A DNA stretch of 64,000 nt from Shouchella clausii (lineage in GTDB: Bacteria; Bacillota; Bacilli; Bacillales; Bacillaceae_D), in contig NZ_BCXJ01000001.1 in the NCBI RefSeq assembly GCF_001598215.1, positions 1-64,000 of the forward strand. The letters are read 5' to 3'. Both the position numbers and the translations under genes were made by a program. Positions 30,101 through 40,004 of the stretch are shown here, piece by piece. How positions within the stretch are numbered: position 1 is the first letter of the stretch; every line of letters starts with the position of its first letter. The notes below the pieces were generated by a model that saw only the letters and a list, made by a program, of their open reading frames with translations, ran no database searches and had not been told where the DNA came from.

Positions 30101-30540
30101 AAGTCATTTTCACTGAAGATGTAAAAGGGAAGGGCAAAAAAGGCGAATTGAAAGACGTGTCAGAAGGCTATGCCCGCAACTATTTAATCCCTAAAAATTT
30201 AGCAGTGGCAGCTACGTCTGGAAATATAAAAGACCTTGAGGCGCAAGAAAAAAGCAAGCAAAAAAAGGCAGAAGCGGAACTTCAAAAAGCGAAAGCAATG
30301 AAAGAAGAGCTTGAAGCGCTCAAGATCGAGATTCCTGCCAAAGCTGGCGAAGGCGGCCGCCTGTTCGGGGCCGTGTCGACAAAGCAAATTGCCGAGGCAC
30401 TTGGGAAACAAGGCAAGAAAGTCGATAAACGCAAAATCCAATTGGATGAACCGATTCGTTCTCTCGGCTATACGAAAGTGCCTATAAAAATCCACCCAGA
30501 AGTGGTGGCAACGGCTACCGTCCACGTTGTAGAAGCATAG
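30097..30540 (+). CDS. rplI: 50S ribosomal protein L9
   Basis: A 147-residue L9 with the N-terminal RNA-binding domain ([33 protein letters not shown]), a long charged helix (about 45-75) and the C-terminal domain. Overlaps the gdpP stop codon. A strong terminator follows. Confidence 0.97.
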   Translation: MKVIFTEDVKGKGKKGELKDVSEGYARNYLIPKNLAVAATSGNIKDLEAQEKSKQKKAEAELQKAKAMKEELEALKIEIPAKAGEGGRLFGAVSTKQIAEALGKQGKKVDKRKIQLDEPIRSLGYTKVPIKIHPEVVATATVHVVEA

Positions 30541-30544
30541 AAAC

Positions 30545-30582
30545 AAAAGGAAGCTGGCTCTCGCTTTGGCCAGCTTCCTTTT
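30545..30582 (+). terminator. Terminator after rplI
   Basis: AAAAGGAAGCTGGC pairs with GCCAGCTTCCTTTT, a 14-bp stem with a 10-base loop. Confidence 0.85.
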
Positions 30583-30610
30583 AAGTCAGTTGTAAGGGGG
30601 GGAGAAATGG

Positions 30611-31972
30611 ATGAGTGACCTGTTGTCAGAGCGGACGCCGCCGCAAAACATTGAAGCGGAGCAGGCTGTGTTAGGTGCGATTTTTCTTGCTGACCATGCG
30701 TTAACGACGGCGAGTGAGCGCCTGATGCCTGAAGATTTTTACCGTGCTAGCCACCAGCGGATTTATGAAGTGATGCTCGACCTCGGTGAAAAGGGAGAGC
30801 CTGTCGATTTAGTCACAGTCACCTCAGAGCTGCAAAACAGAGGGTGGCTTGATGATATTGGCGGCGTCGCCTATTTGGCTGATGTCGCCGAGTCTGTCCC
30901 TACTGCGGCCAATGTCGAGTATTACAGCCGCATCGTCGAGGAAAAATCGCTGTTACGGCGGCTCATCCGTGTGGCCACCAACATTGCAAAAGAAGGCTAT
31001 GCGAGCGAGGATGAAGTCGATGCGATCCTCGATCAAGCCGAGAAAACGATTCTCGAAGTCGCACAACGAAAAAATACAAGCAGCTTTGTTTCGATTAAAG
31101 ATGTGCTGCTTGAAACATATGACCAAATCGAAATGTTGCAGCAAACCCGTGGGGAAATTACGGGCATTGCGACTGGTTTTACGGAGCTAGATACAATGAC
31201 TGCCGGATTCCAGCGTAACGATCTTATTATCGTTGCAGCGCGCCCATCAGTCGGGAAAACCGCCTTTGCGCTTAACATTGCCCAAAACGTTGCTACAAAA
31301 ACCGATGAAACGGTTGCGATTTTCTCGCTGGAAATGGGAGCGAGCCAGCTTGTCACGCGGATGCTTTGTGCAGAAGGGAACATCGATGCCCAACGGATGC
31401 GGACAGGCGCCTTGGAGGAAGAGGATTGGCATAAACTATCGATGGCGATGGGGTCTTTGTCCAAAGCAGGCATTTACATCGATGACACCCCTGGTGTGAA
31501 AGTCGGCGAAATTCGCGCCAAATGCCGGCGCCTCAAGCAAGAGAAAGGGCTTGGCATGATTTTGATTGATTACTTGCAGCTCATTCAAGGGAACGGCCGC
31601 AGCGGTGAAAACCGCCAGCAAGAAGTATCGGAAATTTCACGGACGCTGAAAGCGATCGCCCGTGAGCTAGAAGTGCCGGTTATTGCCCTGTCCCAATTGT
31701 CACGGGGCGTCGAATCAAGGCAAGACAAACGCCCAATGATGTCAGACATCCGGGAATCAGGCAGTATTGAACAAGATGCCGATATTGTCGCTTTTCTCTA
31801 TCGTGATGATTACTATGATAAAGAAACCGAGAATAAAAATATTATCGAAATTATTATTGCCAAGCAGCGAAACGGCCCCGTTGGGACGGTAGAGCTAGCA
31901 TTTGTAAAAGAATACAATAAGTTCGTTAATTTGGACCGTCGCCATGACGAGAATGACATGCCTCCAGGTTAA
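30611..31972 (+). CDS. dnaC: Replicative DNA helicase (DnaB family)
   Basis: A 453-residue hexameric helicase; the DnaB homologue is called DnaC in B. subtilis. The N-terminal dimerisation domain starts PPQNIEAEQAVLGAIF; the RecA-like domain has Walker A ARPSVGKTAFALN, IFSLEMGASQL and LIDYLQLI. No intein is seen in the P-loop or elsewhere. Located between rplI and purA as in B. subtilis. Confidence 0.97.
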   Translation: MSDLLSERTPPQNIEAEQAVLGAIFLADHALTTASERLMPEDFYRASHQRIYEVMLDLGEKGEPVDLVTVTSELQNRGWLDDIGGVAYLADVAESVPTAANVEYYSRIVEEKSLLRRLIRVATNIAKEGYASEDEVDAILDQAEKTILEVAQRKNTSSFVSIKDVLLETYDQIEMLQQTRGEITGIATGFTELDTMTAGFQRNDLIIVAARPSVGKTAFALNIAQNVATKTDETVAIFSLEMGASQLVTRMLCAEGNIDAQRMRTGALEEEDWHKLSMAMGSLSKAGIYIDDTPGVKVGEIRAKCRRLKQEKGLGMILIDYLQLIQGNGRSGENRQQEVSEISRTLKAIARELEVPVIALSQLSRGVESRQDKRPMMSDIRESGSIEQDADIVAFLYRDDYYDKETENKNIIEIIIAKQRNGPVGTVELAFVKEYNKFVNLDRRHDENDMPPG

Positions 31973-31976
31973 CGGG

Positions 31977-32007
31977 AAAAGCTCTCTCGTATTTGGAGGG
32001 CTTTTTT
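31977..32007 (+). terminator. Terminator after dnaC
   Basis: AAAAGCTCTC pairs with GAGGGCTTTT (one wobble), followed by more T residues. Confidence 0.8.
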
Positions 32008-32010
32008 CGT

Positions 32011-32056
32011 TTTTATACGAATGTTGGAGATTTTTAGTATGGAAATGTTCGTGTCT
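32011..32056. promoter_or_regulatory. Candidate PurR operator (two PurBoxes) of purA
   Basis: CGAAT (32018-32022) and GTTCG (32047-32051) face each other with 24 bases between them, the geometry of the paired B. subtilis PurBoxes. The second sits in AATGTTCGTGTC, close to the inverse of the PurBox consensus. Both lie just upstream of the -35. Confidence 0.5.
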
Positions 32057-32058
32057 AA

Positions 32059-32088
32059 TTGACGCCCCATAGGCTGACCTGCTATACT
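32059..32088 (+). promoter_or_regulatory. Promoter of purA
   Basis: TTGACG (32059-32064) and TATACT (32083-32088) are 18 bp apart, with a TG one base before the -10 (extended -10). Confidence 0.75.
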
Positions 32089-32105
32089 TACAATGGTTTT
32101 TATAG

Positions 32106-33410
<1,305 letters not shown>

Positions 33411-33417
33411 ATGGCAA

Positions 33418-33453
33418 GGGGAAAATGCAGGGAAAGCGCCCCTGTATTTTCCC
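33418..33453 (+). terminator. Hairpin after purA
   Basis: GGGAAAATGCAGGG pairs with CCCTGTATTTTCCC (small mismatch). The T-run after it is poor, so the call is moderate. Confidence 0.5.
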
Positions 33454-33499
33454 GCTTCTCTTCCATTCAATCGCGCTAAAAAAACTTTTTAAAAAGTAG

Positions 33500-33528
33500 T
33501 TGCACACCTAGTTTTTATATGCTATTAT
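33500..33528 (+). promoter_or_regulatory. Promoter of the tRNA cluster
   Basis: TTGCAC (33500-33505) and TATTAT (33523-33528), 17 bp apart, about 70 bp before tRNA-Lys. Confidence 0.65.
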
Positions 33529-33554
33529 AAATCTTGTCGCCAAGGGATTTGGGG

Positions 33555-33596
33555 ACGAGCGGTTTGCTTTTCTGCACCGCCTGCTCGGCTTTTTTA
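33555..33596 (+). terminator. Terminator-like hairpin between tRNA promoter and tRNA-Lys
   Basis: GAGCGGT and ACCGC-CT-GCTC form a bulged GC-rich stem followed by GGCTTTTTT. It lies downstream of the promoter and only a few bases before the first tRNA. Confidence 0.5.
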
Positions 33597-33599
33597 GAG

Positions 33600-33675
33600 G
33601 AGCCATTAGCTCAGTTGGTAGAGCATCTGACTTTTAATCAGAGGGTCGAAGGTTCGAGTCCTTCATGGCTCACCA
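33600..33675 (+). tRNA. tRNA-Lys (anticodon TTT)
   Basis: 76 bases. Acceptor GAGCCAT/ATGGCTC, D-arm AGCTCAGTTGGTAGAGC, anticodon loop CTTTTAA, T-arm GGTTCGAGTCC, encoded CCA. Confidence 0.97.
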
Positions 33676-33685
33676 TGTTTACAGT

Positions 33686-33757
33686 GGCCCGTTGGTCAAG
33701 CGGTTAAGACACCGCCCTTTCACGGCGGTAACACGGGTTCGAATCCCGTACGGGTCA
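33686..33757 (+). tRNA. tRNA-Glu (anticodon TTC)
   Basis: 72 bases. Acceptor GGCCCGT/ACGGGTC, anticodon loop CTTTCAC within CCGCC/GGCGG, T-arm GGGTTCGAATCCC. No CCA is encoded. Confidence 0.96.
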
Positions 33758-33780
33758 CTTTTCATATAGATACATATTTT

Positions 33781-33857
33781 GGTCCGGTAGTTCAGTTGGT
33801 TAGAATGCCTGCCTGTCACGCAGGAGGTCGCGGGTTCGAGTCCCGTCCGGACCGCCA
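33781..33857 (+). tRNA. tRNA-Asp (anticodon GTC)
   Basis: 77 bases. Acceptor GGTCCGG/CCGGACC, anticodon stem CCTGC/GCAGG around TGTCAC, T-arm GGGTTCGAGTCCC, encoded CCA. Confidence 0.97.
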
Positions 33858-33893
33858 TTTACATCATGATAAAGAGTTAAAAGAAGCAAAAAT

Positions 33894-33969
<76 letters not shown>

Positions 33970-33972
33970 TTT

Positions 33973-34045
<73 letters not shown>

Positions 34046-34050
34046 TAGCG

Positions 34051-34090
34051 AAAGAACTTTATGTGCAAGTGCATATAAGGTTCTTTTTTT
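34051..34090 (+). terminator. Terminator of the tRNA cluster
   Basis: AAAGAACTTTATGTGC pairs with GCATATAAGGTTCTTT (few wobbles), followed by TTTT. Confidence 0.85.
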
Positions 34091-34214
34091 GCATTCTTCT
34101 TGACTTGCCCGTTTGTGGTAAACTAAGAGATAGGGCAAAACAATTGCCCGGGAAAGAATGTTGTTATTTCTAAATGAAGGATCTTAGAACGACGACCAAT
34201 CTAGGAGGATGAGG

Positions 34215-34925
34215 ATGGACAAACATATTCTCGTGGTAGATGATGAAAAGTCGATTGCTGATATATTAAAATTTAACTTGGAGAAGGAAGGCTTTGATGT
34301 TACTTGTGCTTATGATGGGAATGAAGCATTAGAGCGCGTCAAGGAACGGAAGCCTGATTTAATGCTCCTTGATATTATGCTCCCTTATAAAGATGGCATG
34401 GAAGTTTGCCGTGAAGTAAGGAAGCAATACGATTTGCCGATTATCATGTTAACGGCAAAAGACTCGGAAATTGATAAAGTGCTTGGCCTTGAGCTTGGCG
34501 CTGATGACTATGTCATCAAGCCGTTTAGCACGCGGGAACTGTTGGCACGTGTAAAGGCAAACTTGCGGCGCCAACAAGTCGCTTCAGACGACGCGCCAAC
34601 CACGCAAAAAGAAATCACAATTGGCGAGCTATCGATCCTTCCTGAAGCGTATCAAGTAAAAAAACGGGGCGAGCCAGTTGATTTAACCCATCGGGAATTT
34701 GAGTTGATCCATTATCTCGGCAAGCATTTAGGCCAAGTAATGACGCGTGAGCATTTGCTGCAAGCGGTGTGGGGCTATGATTATTTTGGCGATGTGCGCA
34801 CGGTGGACGTAACAGTGCGGCGCTTGCGTGAAAAAGTGGAAGACAACCCAAGCTATCCAAACTGGATTATGACGAGAAGGGGAGTCGGCTACTTCTTGTC
34901 GGCGCCAGAGGGCGAGCAACGGTAA
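34215..34925 (+). CDS. walR: Two-component response regulator WalR (YycF)
   Basis: A 236-residue OmpR-family regulator, essential in Bacillus, that controls cell-wall hydrolase genes. The receiver domain (about 1-120) has the acidic pocket VVDDE, phospho-acceptor in LLDIMLP and Lys in KPFST. The C-terminal winged helix (about 135-233) has the [15 protein letters not shown] recognition helix. The ATG at 34215 was chosen because AGGAGG lies 6 bases upstream; the ATG at 34209 abuts it. First gene of walRKHIJ. Confidence 0.97.
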   Translation: MDKHILVVDDEKSIADILKFNLEKEGFDVTCAYDGNEALERVKERKPDLMLLDIMLPYKDGMEVCREVRKQYDLPIIMLTAKDSEIDKVLGLELGADDYVIKPFSTRELLARVKANLRRQQVASDDAPTTQKEITIGELSILPEAYQVKKRGEPVDLTHREFELIHYLGKHLGQVMTREHLLQAVWGYDYFGDVRTVDVTVRRLREKVEDNPSYPNWIMTRRGVGYFLSAPEGEQR

Positions 34926-36764
34926 ATGGAACGCAATGTCGGGTTTTTTAAATCCATTCGCTTTAAACTGATTATTATTTATGTGCTGTTGATTGTATTG
35001 GCGATGCAAATTGTCAGTGTGTACTTTTCCCGGGAACTGGAAAGAAATTTGCTTGAAAACTATGAAACACTGTTGAATGACCGCTTAAATGTACTGTCTT
35101 TAAGTGTCGGCCAAGAATTGCAAGAAGACCCAGAAGAACGGGACCTTGATACGCTTGTACGCAACGCTTTCCCGCAAAACGATGAGAATACACGCAAAGG
35201 GAAAGCGCAAGTGATTGGCTATAATAGCGTGGTGCTGGCAAGCTCTTCCGACGAAGACGCCAACATCATTGACCAACAGACTGACCAAACGATTGTTAAG
35301 CGCGCCCTAACCGGGACGCCGACGTATGAATTCCAAGAGCGGATCAACCAAGAAGACCAAGAGCGCTACATTATTAAAGCACACCCCGTTCGTTCCAATG
35401 AAAATGGCACTGGCGAAATTCTCGGTGCTGTCTACATTGAAGCGTCAATTGAGGGTGTCAGTAAGCAAGCACAAGCGATCAACCGCATTTTTATATCAGC
35501 GACAGGCATTGCAATGGTCTTGACGTTCTTAGTGGTCATTCTACTAGCCCGAACGATCACGATGCCGATTCTTGACATGCGTCGGCAAGCGCTCCGCATG
35601 AGCCATGGCGATTTTTCAAGGCAAGTCCGTGTCTACAGTACCGATGAGTTAGGCCAGCTTGCCACTGCGTTTAACGAGCTGACAAATAGGCTTCATGACA
35701 CGACGTTAATGAGGGACAGGGAGCAGAAGCGTTTGCGTTCGGTGTTGGCGCATATGACGGATGGCGTGATTGCGACAGACCAAAGCGGCTTGATTATTTT
35801 GATGAACCGCCGAGCCGAAGAACTGTTAGGCATCCCGTTAAAGCATGTGCTGCGCAGGCCGATTATGAACGTACTGCGCATGGAAGAGGAAGTGAGCATG
35901 TTTGAGCTCTACGAAAGGAACGAGCCGTTGCTCCTTGACTTGAGTACAGGCGAAGAGCCGATTGTGCTTGAAGTGAACTTTTCAGCGATCCAAGAAGACG
36001 AAGGCCCCTTTAATGGCTTGATTGCGGTTCTTCATGATGTAACTGAGAAAGAGAAGATTGAAAATGAACGGCGCGAGTTTGTCGCCAACGTGTCACATGA
36101 ATTGCGGACGCCGCTGACGACGATGAAAAGCTATCTGGAAGCGTTGGCAGACGGGGCGATGCAAGATGAGGACATTGCACCGCGCTTTTTAGAGGTAACG
36201 CAAAAAGAAACGGACCGGATGATCCGCCTTGTTAATGATTTGCTCCAACTGTCCAAAATCGACTCAAACGATTACCGTCTCGACTTGCATTGGGTGGAGC
36301 TCGGTGCCTTTTTGCATAGCATCGTCGAACGGTTTGAAATGGTCGTCAAGGACAAAAACATTGATTTTCACCGCCATATTGCGAAACAGCCAACTTACGT
36401 CAAAATTGACACCGATAAAATGACTCAAGTGCTGGACAACATTTTATCGAATGCCATTAAATATTCTCCGTCTGGGGGCAATGTGACCATCACCCTCCTC
36501 CATCAAGGAAACAAAGCACGGATTAGCATTGCCGATGAAGGGTTGGGCATTCCAACTGAGTCACAAGACAAGATTTTTGAGCGGTTCTATCGAGTGGACA
36601 AAGCTCGGGCGCGGAACGTTGGAGGGACAGGTCTCGGCCTTGCGATTGCGAGCGAGTATGTCCACGCCCATGAAGGCGATATTTGGGTCCACAGTGAATA
36701 CAATGAAGGCACGACCATTTATATTACGTTGCCTTACTCGACATTCAAAGGAGGAACAGTGTGA
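34926..36764 (+). CDS. walK: Two-component sensor histidine kinase WalK (YycG)
   Basis: A 612-residue membrane kinase, partner of WalR. Transmembrane helix 1 (about 14-33), an extracytoplasmic PAS-like domain, helix 2 (about 185-205), HAMP, a cytoplasmic PAS domain (about 265-370), HisKA with phospho-acceptor His391 in NVSHELRTPLTT, and the ATPase domain with NILSNAIKYSP and GTGLGLAIA. It starts directly after the walR stop codon. Confidence 0.97.
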   Translation: MERNVGFFKSIRFKLIIIYVLLIVLAMQIVSVYFSRELERNLLENYETLLNDRLNVLSLSVGQELQEDPEERDLDTLVRNAFPQNDENTRKGKAQVIGYNSVVLASSSDEDANIIDQQTDQTIVKRALTGTPTYEFQERINQEDQERYIIKAHPVRSNENGTGEILGAVYIEASIEGVSKQAQAINRIFISATGIAMVLTFLVVILLARTITMPILDMRRQALRMSHGDFSRQVRVYSTDELGQLATAFNELTNRLHDTTLMRDREQKRLRSVLAHMTDGVIATDQSGLIILMNRRAEELLGIPLKHVLRRPIMNVLRMEEEVSMFELYERNEPLLLDLSTGEEPIVLEVNFSAIQEDEGPFNGLIAVLHDVTEKEKIENERREFVANVSHELRTPLTTMKSYLEALADGAMQDEDIAPRFLEVTQKETDRMIRLVNDLLQLSKIDSNDYRLDLHWVELGAFLHSIVERFEMVVKDKNIDFHRHIAKQPTYVKIDTDKMTQVLDNILSNAIKYSPSGGNVTITLLHQGNKARISIADEGLGIPTESQDKIFERFYRVDKARARNVGGTGLGLAIASEYVHAHEGDIWVHSEYNEGTTIYITLPYSTFKGGTV

Positions 36765-38092
36765 GGTACGAACAGTTTAAAACTGTCGCGTTAATTGCCT
36801 TAATTGGTCTAAGTGTATTTTTCACGTACCAATTGTGGACATTCCAACCAAATATCGAAGCATTAGAAGATAGCTCCAACGTGCAAACCGAAGAAATGTT
36901 TGGCACAGAACGGGACCCAGTGGAGCTAATTGCTCCTGAACAAATCGTGCTGCACAGCTCTGAAGGGACGTATTCACTCGTAAAAAATGGCTCTTCGTAT
37001 TTTTCTCACGTAGTGGACCAATTGTTTGCCGAAGGGCAATTGCAATCGATCAACCGCGACTATGAAGATATCTCCGCCGTAAGCGGAATTGAGTTGATTT
37101 TTCCCGATGCAGTACCAAAAGAATTTGTGCTGAAACAATTCGGGATCGATCATGAAGACTTTCGCTTCAATTTAAGTGCCATCGATCGGATGTTTGTTTA
37201 CGTTAGCCCTTATGACGGCGGGGTCAACATCCAATTTGCTTCACTGGAAAATGAAAGCTTATTTACGGTTGGCTCTGCGATGGATCCTAATTTGCTTACT
37301 GATTTGCTCGAATCTGGAGAGGAAGCAGACATCGAAGAGGCTGTTATCGTGAAGCAGAAGGATGATGAGAACAAATTGCTGCAAAACCGGCTGTATGTCA
37401 GCAGTGAGCCACAAAAAGTAAGAGAAAAGCAGTATGAGCTTGCCCGTCTAGACATAGGGCAAATCAACCAGCGTTTGTTTAGCGGGGCTTCTGATGTTCC
37501 ACGGCAAAACCAGCTTGATGGGCAAAATGTCTACACCGATGGTAGCCGGATTGTCACGATTGACCAACGGCTACAGTATTTAAGCTACAGCTATCCGTTT
37601 GCAGCAGACGGCGTTGACACAAACAACCGCCACATTATTGAGACCGCGACTGAATTTGTCAATTTAAATGGCGGCTGGACTGATGACTATAAGGCGAGCA
37701 GTTGGGCGGCCAGGGATAATAGCGAAACCGTTGATTTTCGGATGATGATTGACGGCATTCCTGTTTTTGGCCGCAGCAGCAGCGACAACAAAGACAGGAT
37801 GAAAATAACTGTCAGCCGCTCAGGCACACAAGTGATCCAATTCGAACGGCCACTCTTTCATTTAGTCGGGGCGCCGCTGCAAGACCCTGAAGTGGAAGTG
37901 CCGTCAGGAGAGGCAGCTGCAGAAGCGTTAAAAAACGCAACTTCGGTCAACTGGGACGATGTCACGGACATCCAGCTTGGCTACAGGGCCGATATGGAAA
38001 ACAACTCAAATGCCAATTTTGTGCCGACATGGTATTATGAAAGCCAAAATACGTGGAAAAGAGTCCCGTTTGATGAGGAGTACAAACAATGA
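36761..38092 (+). CDS. walH: WalK accessory regulator WalH (YycH)
   Basis: A 443-residue protein with one N-terminal transmembrane helix (about 7-24) and a large extracytoplasmic part. In B. subtilis YycH and YycI bind WalK in the membrane and restrain its activity. GTG start overlapping the walK stop codon by 4 bases; GGAGGAAC precedes it. Its stop codon overlaps walI. Confidence 0.92.
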   Translation: MRYEQFKTVALIALIGLSVFFTYQLWTFQPNIEALEDSSNVQTEEMFGTERDPVELIAPEQIVLHSSEGTYSLVKNGSSYFSHVVDQLFAEGQLQSINRDYEDISAVSGIELIFPDAVPKEFVLKQFGIDHEDFRFNLSAIDRMFVYVSPYDGGVNIQFASLENESLFTVGSAMDPNLLTDLLESGEEADIEEAVIVKQKDDENKLLQNRLYVSSEPQKVREKQYELARLDIGQINQRLFSGASDVPRQNQLDGQNVYTDGSRIVTIDQRLQYLSYSYPFAADGVDTNNRHIIETATEFVNLNGGWTDDYKASSWAARDNSETVDFRMMIDGIPVFGRSSSDNKDRMKITVSRSGTQVIQFERPLFHLVGAPLQDPEVEVPSGEAAAEALKNATSVNWDDVTDIQLGYRADMENNSNANFVPTWYYESQNTWKRVPFDEEYKQ

Positions 38093-38985
38093 ACTGGAGC
38101 CGGGCCAAATCCATTTTTATTGTCACGTTTTTGCTGTTAAACGTCTTTTTAGGCATACAGTTGCTGGACAAAATCCAACAAGTACCTGATATTGAGCAAT
38201 CAAGCGACATCGAAAAGCGGCTTGCCGATAACAACATCTCTCTCCCGTCGAAAGAAATCAACATTGTTGGCGCGAAAGGCGTTGTCCTTGAAGGAAGATG
38301 GACAACCTTTTCAGAAGCAGAGCTAGACACTCTTACAGGGCAGACGGCGACGTTGTCCCAATCACGGGAATTGATTAAATCGGCTTTTGATGAACCGATT
38401 GACCTATCGGATATTCCTGGAAACGACAGCAACGAAACAGCGGAACAAACCGACTATGCTGCTTTTTTAGCCCAGCATATTTTGCACGGATATGACTATG
38501 TGTTTTCAAGGCGAGAAGGATCGTACCTTTATTTTAACCAGCAATATAACCAAAACGAAACGTTCGTCAACGAGGACGCGCCTCTCATTCTAGAACTCGA
38601 CGAAGAGGACAAGGTCATTGGCTACACACAGCGCCATTTCACCTTTGAAGAAAACCCAGATGAACGGAAAATGATCACGTACATGGAAGCGGTCGAAACG
38701 CTGCTAAACAACCATTTTATTAAAAGAAACAATAGCATTGTTGAAATTGATTTTGGCTATTATAGCCTAGCTGAACAAACGCCACGTTTCTTTTCGCCTA
38801 TGTGGGAAGTGACAGTGAAGCGCAACACCGATGAGGAAGACGATATACGCATTTATTTAGTGAATGCGATTTTAGGCGAACAACATCAGTGGTATCCCGA
38901 TGAAAACCAAGCGATGGATGGAGAAACGCCTGAATTACAAGAACCAAATGCAGATGAGATGAACGAAGCGGGCAGCACGCCTTAG
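38089..38985 (+). CDS. walI: WalK accessory regulator WalI (YycI)
   Basis: A 298-residue protein with one N-terminal helix (SIFIVTFLLLNVFLGIQLL) and an extracytoplasmic YycI domain. It works with WalH to modulate WalK. ATGA overlap with walH. The C-terminal tail from about 275 is acidic and of low complexity. Confidence 0.92.
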   Translation: MNWSRAKSIFIVTFLLLNVFLGIQLLDKIQQVPDIEQSSDIEKRLADNNISLPSKEINIVGAKGVVLEGRWTTFSEAELDTLTGQTATLSQSRELIKSAFDEPIDLSDIPGNDSNETAEQTDYAAFLAQHILHGYDYVFSRREGSYLYFNQQYNQNETFVNEDAPLILELDEEDKVIGYTQRHFTFEENPDERKMITYMEAVETLLNNHFIKRNNSIVEIDFGYYSLAEQTPRFFSPMWEVTVKRNTDEEDDIRIYLVNAILGEQHQWYPDENQAMDGETPELQEPNADEMNEAGSTP

Positions 38986-39009
38986 AGTGTGAATGAGGGG
39001 GGAAACTAG

Positions 39010-39804
39010 ATGAGTATGCGGTTCAGCGTGCTGGCCAGCGGCAGTACTGGAAACGCGATGTATGTAGAAACGGCATCACAGCGCCTTTTAATTGATGCTG
39101 GGTTAACCGGAAAAAAACTGGACGAGCTGTTCCAGAAAATTGACCGCAACCCAAAAGACATTGATGCGCTGCTTGTCACCCATGAGCATAGCGACCATAT
39201 TAAAGGTGTCGGCGTTTTTGCCAGAAAGCATCAAGTGCCGATCTATGCGAATGCAAAAACGTGGAAAGCGATGGAGAAACAGCTTGGGCAGTTGTCTCTT
39301 GAGCAAAAATTTGAGTTTAACCGCGGGACAGTCAAGCAGTTTGGCGACATAGAAGTCGAGTCATTTGGCGTCTCCCACGATGCAGCTGAACCGATGTTTT
39401 TTGTCTTCCGCCACGAAGGCAAAAAACTCGTTTTAGCAACAGATATGGGCTATGTGAGTGAACGAATTAAAAAGACGGTTGCAGGCGCCGATACGTACGT
39501 GTTTGAGTCCAACCATGATATGAACATGCTCCGTGTCGGCCGCTATCCGTGGAACGTCAAACGCCGGATTCTGAGCGATTTAGGCCATGTTTCCAACGAA
39601 GATGCTGCGATGGCGTTGGCGGATGTCGTCGAAGACAAACAAGCGAACATCTACTTAGCTCATTTAAGCCTCGATAACAACATGAAGGAATTAGCGCATA
39701 TGACAGTCAAGCAAGTGTTAGAGCAAGAAGGGCATAAAGTTGGTGAAACGCTGCGCCTTTACGATACGGACCCTTATCACCCTACCCCCCTCTCGATTGT
39801 TTAA
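39010..39804 (+). CDS. walJ: Metallo-beta-lactamase fold hydrolase WalJ (YycJ)
   Basis: A 264-residue MBL-fold protein, a putative 5'-3' exonuclease-type hydrolase linked to DNA repair and to coordination of division with replication. The metal motif THEHSDH (about 57-63), FGVSHDA and FESNHD supply further ligands. RBS GAGGGGGGAA. Last gene of the wal operon; no clear terminator follows. Confidence 0.94.
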   Translation: MSMRFSVLASGSTGNAMYVETASQRLLIDAGLTGKKLDELFQKIDRNPKDIDALLVTHEHSDHIKGVGVFARKHQVPIYANAKTWKAMEKQLGQLSLEQKFEFNRGTVKQFGDIEVESFGVSHDAAEPMFFVFRHEGKKLVLATDMGYVSERIKKTVAGADTYVFESNHDMNMLRVGRYPWNVKRRILSDLGHVSNEDAAMALADVVEDKQANIYLAHLSLDNNMKELAHMTVKQVLEQEGHKVGETLRLYDTDPYHPTPLSIV

Positions 39805-39869
39805 AAAGGGACGAAAGCGTAAATAAATAGAAAGAACCTACAGTATTCGTTTTTTTATCAAACTTCAGC

Positions 39870-39889
39870 AACAGTTATCGATAATTGTT
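39870..39889. repeat. 20-bp near-perfect palindrome upstream of htrA
   Basis: AACAGTTATCGATAATTGTT is palindromic except for one pair. It lies about 60 bp upstream of the candidate -10 of the protease gene and could be an operator. Confidence 0.45.
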
Positions 39890-39928
39890 AAACGAAGGTC
39901 AAAAATCGTTGAAATGCCCGCAAATGCC

Positions 39929-39956
39929 TAGACCATCAGGTGAACAGGGGTATAAT
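39929..39956 (+). promoter_or_regulatory. Candidate promoter of the HtrA protease gene
   Basis: A perfect TATAAT (39951-39956) is preceded by a weak -35, TAGACC (39929-39934), at 16 bp. Confidence 0.5.
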
Positions 39957-40004
39957 AAAGATACATAGAACGAATACGACTGTTTAGAGGGAAGGGGTAT
40001 AATC

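Noticed and set aside
34100-34129. TTGACT/TAAGAG as the walR promoter
   Set aside because: 18-bp spacing is acceptable but the -10 is poor and TAAACT would need only 13 bp; not reported as a feature.
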